Positions 63,194-64,000 of a stretch of 64,000 nucleotides of DNA are shown piece by piece. Under the pieces are notes generated by a model. It saw nothing but the letters and a program-made list of their open reading frames with translations, had not been told where the DNA came from and did not search any database. The position numbers were made by a program, and so were the translations under genes. This stretch comes from Maricaulis sp. (lineage in GTDB: Bacteria > Pseudomonadota > Alphaproteobacteria > Caulobacterales > Maricaulaceae). The stretch lies in NCBI RefSeq assembly GCF_030149235.1, contig NZ_JASBRW010000014.1, positions 62,001 through 126,000 of the forward strand, written 5' to 3'. Numbering within the stretch: the first letter of the stretch is position 1; the number at the start of each line of letters is the position of its first letter.

Positions 63194-63225
63194 CAGCTCC
63201 AAAAACTCGTAATCCAAGACAAAAG

Positions 63226-63302
63226 TGGCGCCCCCGGCAGGACTCGAACCTGCAACCATCCGCTTAGAAGGCGGGTGCTCTATCCGGTTGAGCTACGGGG
63301 GC
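63226..63302 (-). tRNA. tRNA-Arg (anticodon UCU)
   Basis: On the minus strand the 5' arm GCCCCCG pairs with CGGGGGC, followed by discriminator G and encoded CCA (63228-63226). The anticodon loop CTTCTAA reads UCU. D-loop and T-loop (GGTTCGAGTCC) are standard. 77 nt. Confidence 0.97.
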
Positions 63303-63311
63303 GAACCCGCG

Positions 63312-63617
63312 CTAGTGCGACCAGGGTTGTTTGCGGTCCGCAGCAAAATTCGCAGCATAGGATTTTTCGTACCGCTTCGCGGTCTGCGGTTCGGAGACCT
63401 GGAACGGAATGCCCTGGCGCTTGGCGTAGGCAATCGCCTCTTCCTTGCTGTCAAAATTCAGCTGAACCTGGCTGCGCATGTCCGAGCTCGACGTCCACCC
63501 CATCAGCGGGTCGGGCCGGCGCGCCATTTCCGGACGAAACTCTAGGGTCCACTGCTTCGATTTCGCACGACCGGACTGCATGGCGCTGCGGGCCGGCTGG
63601 AAGATTTTTGCAAACAT
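63312..63617 (-). CDS. Respiratory complex I accessory subunit (NDUFS4-like, ETC_C1)
   Basis: A 101-residue soluble protein of the ETC complex I subunit family, related to the 18 kDa mitochondrial subunit NDUFS4. It has KQWTLEFRPEMARRPDPLMGWTSSSDMRSQVQL and FDSKEEAIAYAKRQGIPFQV, the family core. The ATG at 63617 (MFAKIFQPARSA) has GGAGAG about 4 bases ahead and is preferred to one 18 bases upstream. It lies between tRNA-Pro and tRNA-Arg on the same strand. Confidence 0.95.
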   Translation of the reverse strand: MFAKIFQPARSAMQSGRAKSKQWTLEFRPEMARRPDPLMGWTSSSDMRSQVQLNFDSKEEAIAYAKRQGIPFQVSEPQTAKRYEKSYAANFAADRKQPWSH

Positions 63618-63646
63618 CGATCTCTCCAATCCCAAAGGATTTGCGA

Positions 63647-63723
<77 letters not shown>

Positions 63724-63762
63724 TTATTGCCCTTATGGAAGCGGTCTTGCCCAATGGCAAGG

Positions 63763-64000
63763 CTAGGGCTCTTCAGAGACTGCATCCGACGCAGTTTCTT
63801 CCACAGCATCCTCCGCCGGCGCGGTTTCCACATTGTTGAAGAAACGGTGCCGCACCACGGCACCCGGCCGAATACTGCGCTCGATTGCCTGTCCGCCTGC
63901 GAGTTCCAGTACACCGGTCACGACATGGTCGGAGGTCAAGGACCGCCGGGCATTGGGCTGGGCATAGGCGATCACTTTGACCACCACGCCTTCGCTATCG
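63763..64000 (-). CDS. 3' part of an unidentified gene cut by the window end
   Basis: The minus-strand frame is open from base 64000 (DSEGVVVKVIAYAQ) to the stop at 63763. The visible 78 codons include a beta-rich segment VVTGVLELAGGQAIERSIRPGAVVRHRFFN and an acidic, alanine/glutamate-rich tail. I cannot name the family. A GTG at 63987 could be an internal start, but the frame is open upstream, so the gene probably begins outside the window. Confidence 0.55.
   Translation of the reverse strand, partial: DSEGVVVKVIAYAQPNARRSLTSDHVVTGVLELAGGQAIERSIRPGAVVRHRFFNNVETAPAEDAVEETASDAVSEEP

Overview
The window is GC-rich chromosomal DNA that is almost fully coding. Gene order and content point to an aerobic alphaproteobacterium of the Maricaulales/Hyphomonadaceae/Caulobacterales kind. 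The supporting signs are the ntrB-ntrC-ntrY-ntrX-trkA-trkH-hfq-hflX-mazG block, the rlpA/dacA-tmk-holB-tatD block, the mfd-sdhE-recG block, an NDUFS4-type complex I accessory subunit, and a PopA-like protein with a degenerate GGDEF domain. The genus is an inference. I see no phage, insertion sequence or CRISPR array.

Layout. 1-10.4 kb: nitrogen two-component systems (NtrBC, NtrYX), potassium uptake (TrkA, TrkH), Hfq, HflX and, convergent, MazG. 10.4-15.9 kb, minus strand: DacA-type carboxypeptidase, thymidylate kinase, DNA polymerase III delta', TatD and an MBL hydrolase, with RlpA upstream. 16.1-22.7 kb: tRNA-Ser(UGA), an MFS transporter, a Tsx-like outer-membrane protein gene broken by one in-frame stop codon, the MsrPQ methionine sulfoxide reductase, a hydrolase and an M14 carboxypeptidase. 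22.8-37.9 kb, plus strand: a BLUF photoreceptor, then an apparent tryptophan degradation supercluster. KynA, KynB and KynU make anthranilate. An aryl-CoA ligase, a fused 2-aminobenzoyl-CoA monooxygenase/reductase and a set of beta-oxidation-type enzymes (SDR, two crotonase-family proteins, acyl-CoA dehydrogenase, thioesterase, Rid protein) would consume it. A MarR regulator, a stand-alone RAM domain and L-serine dehydratase accompany them. 37.9-43.6 kb, minus strand: an RND efflux pump and a ScoAB CoA-transferase. 43.6-48.5 kb: YihY/BrkB membrane protein, WYL regulator, a small unknown protein with a probable RNA hairpin over its ribosome binding site, a pentapeptide repeat protein and a CaiB-type CoA-transferase. 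48.6-56.6 kb: PopA-like protein, Mfd, SdhE, RecG, DUF502. 56.7-64 kb: DUF3089 protein, KdsA, photolyase, a DUF6134-like protein, CysK-MetC, tRNA-Arg(UCU), complex I subunit, tRNA-Pro(UGG) and a gene cut by the window end.

The most coherent metabolic unit is the tryptophan to anthranilate to 2-aminobenzoyl-CoA cluster, with a light sensor at its upstream edge. The most striking sequence-level oddities are the NtrC with a gutted AAA+ domain, the nonsense-interrupted Tsx-like gene, the Rid protein without the usual catalytic arginine, and the Shine-Dalgarno hairpin at 45843-45869.
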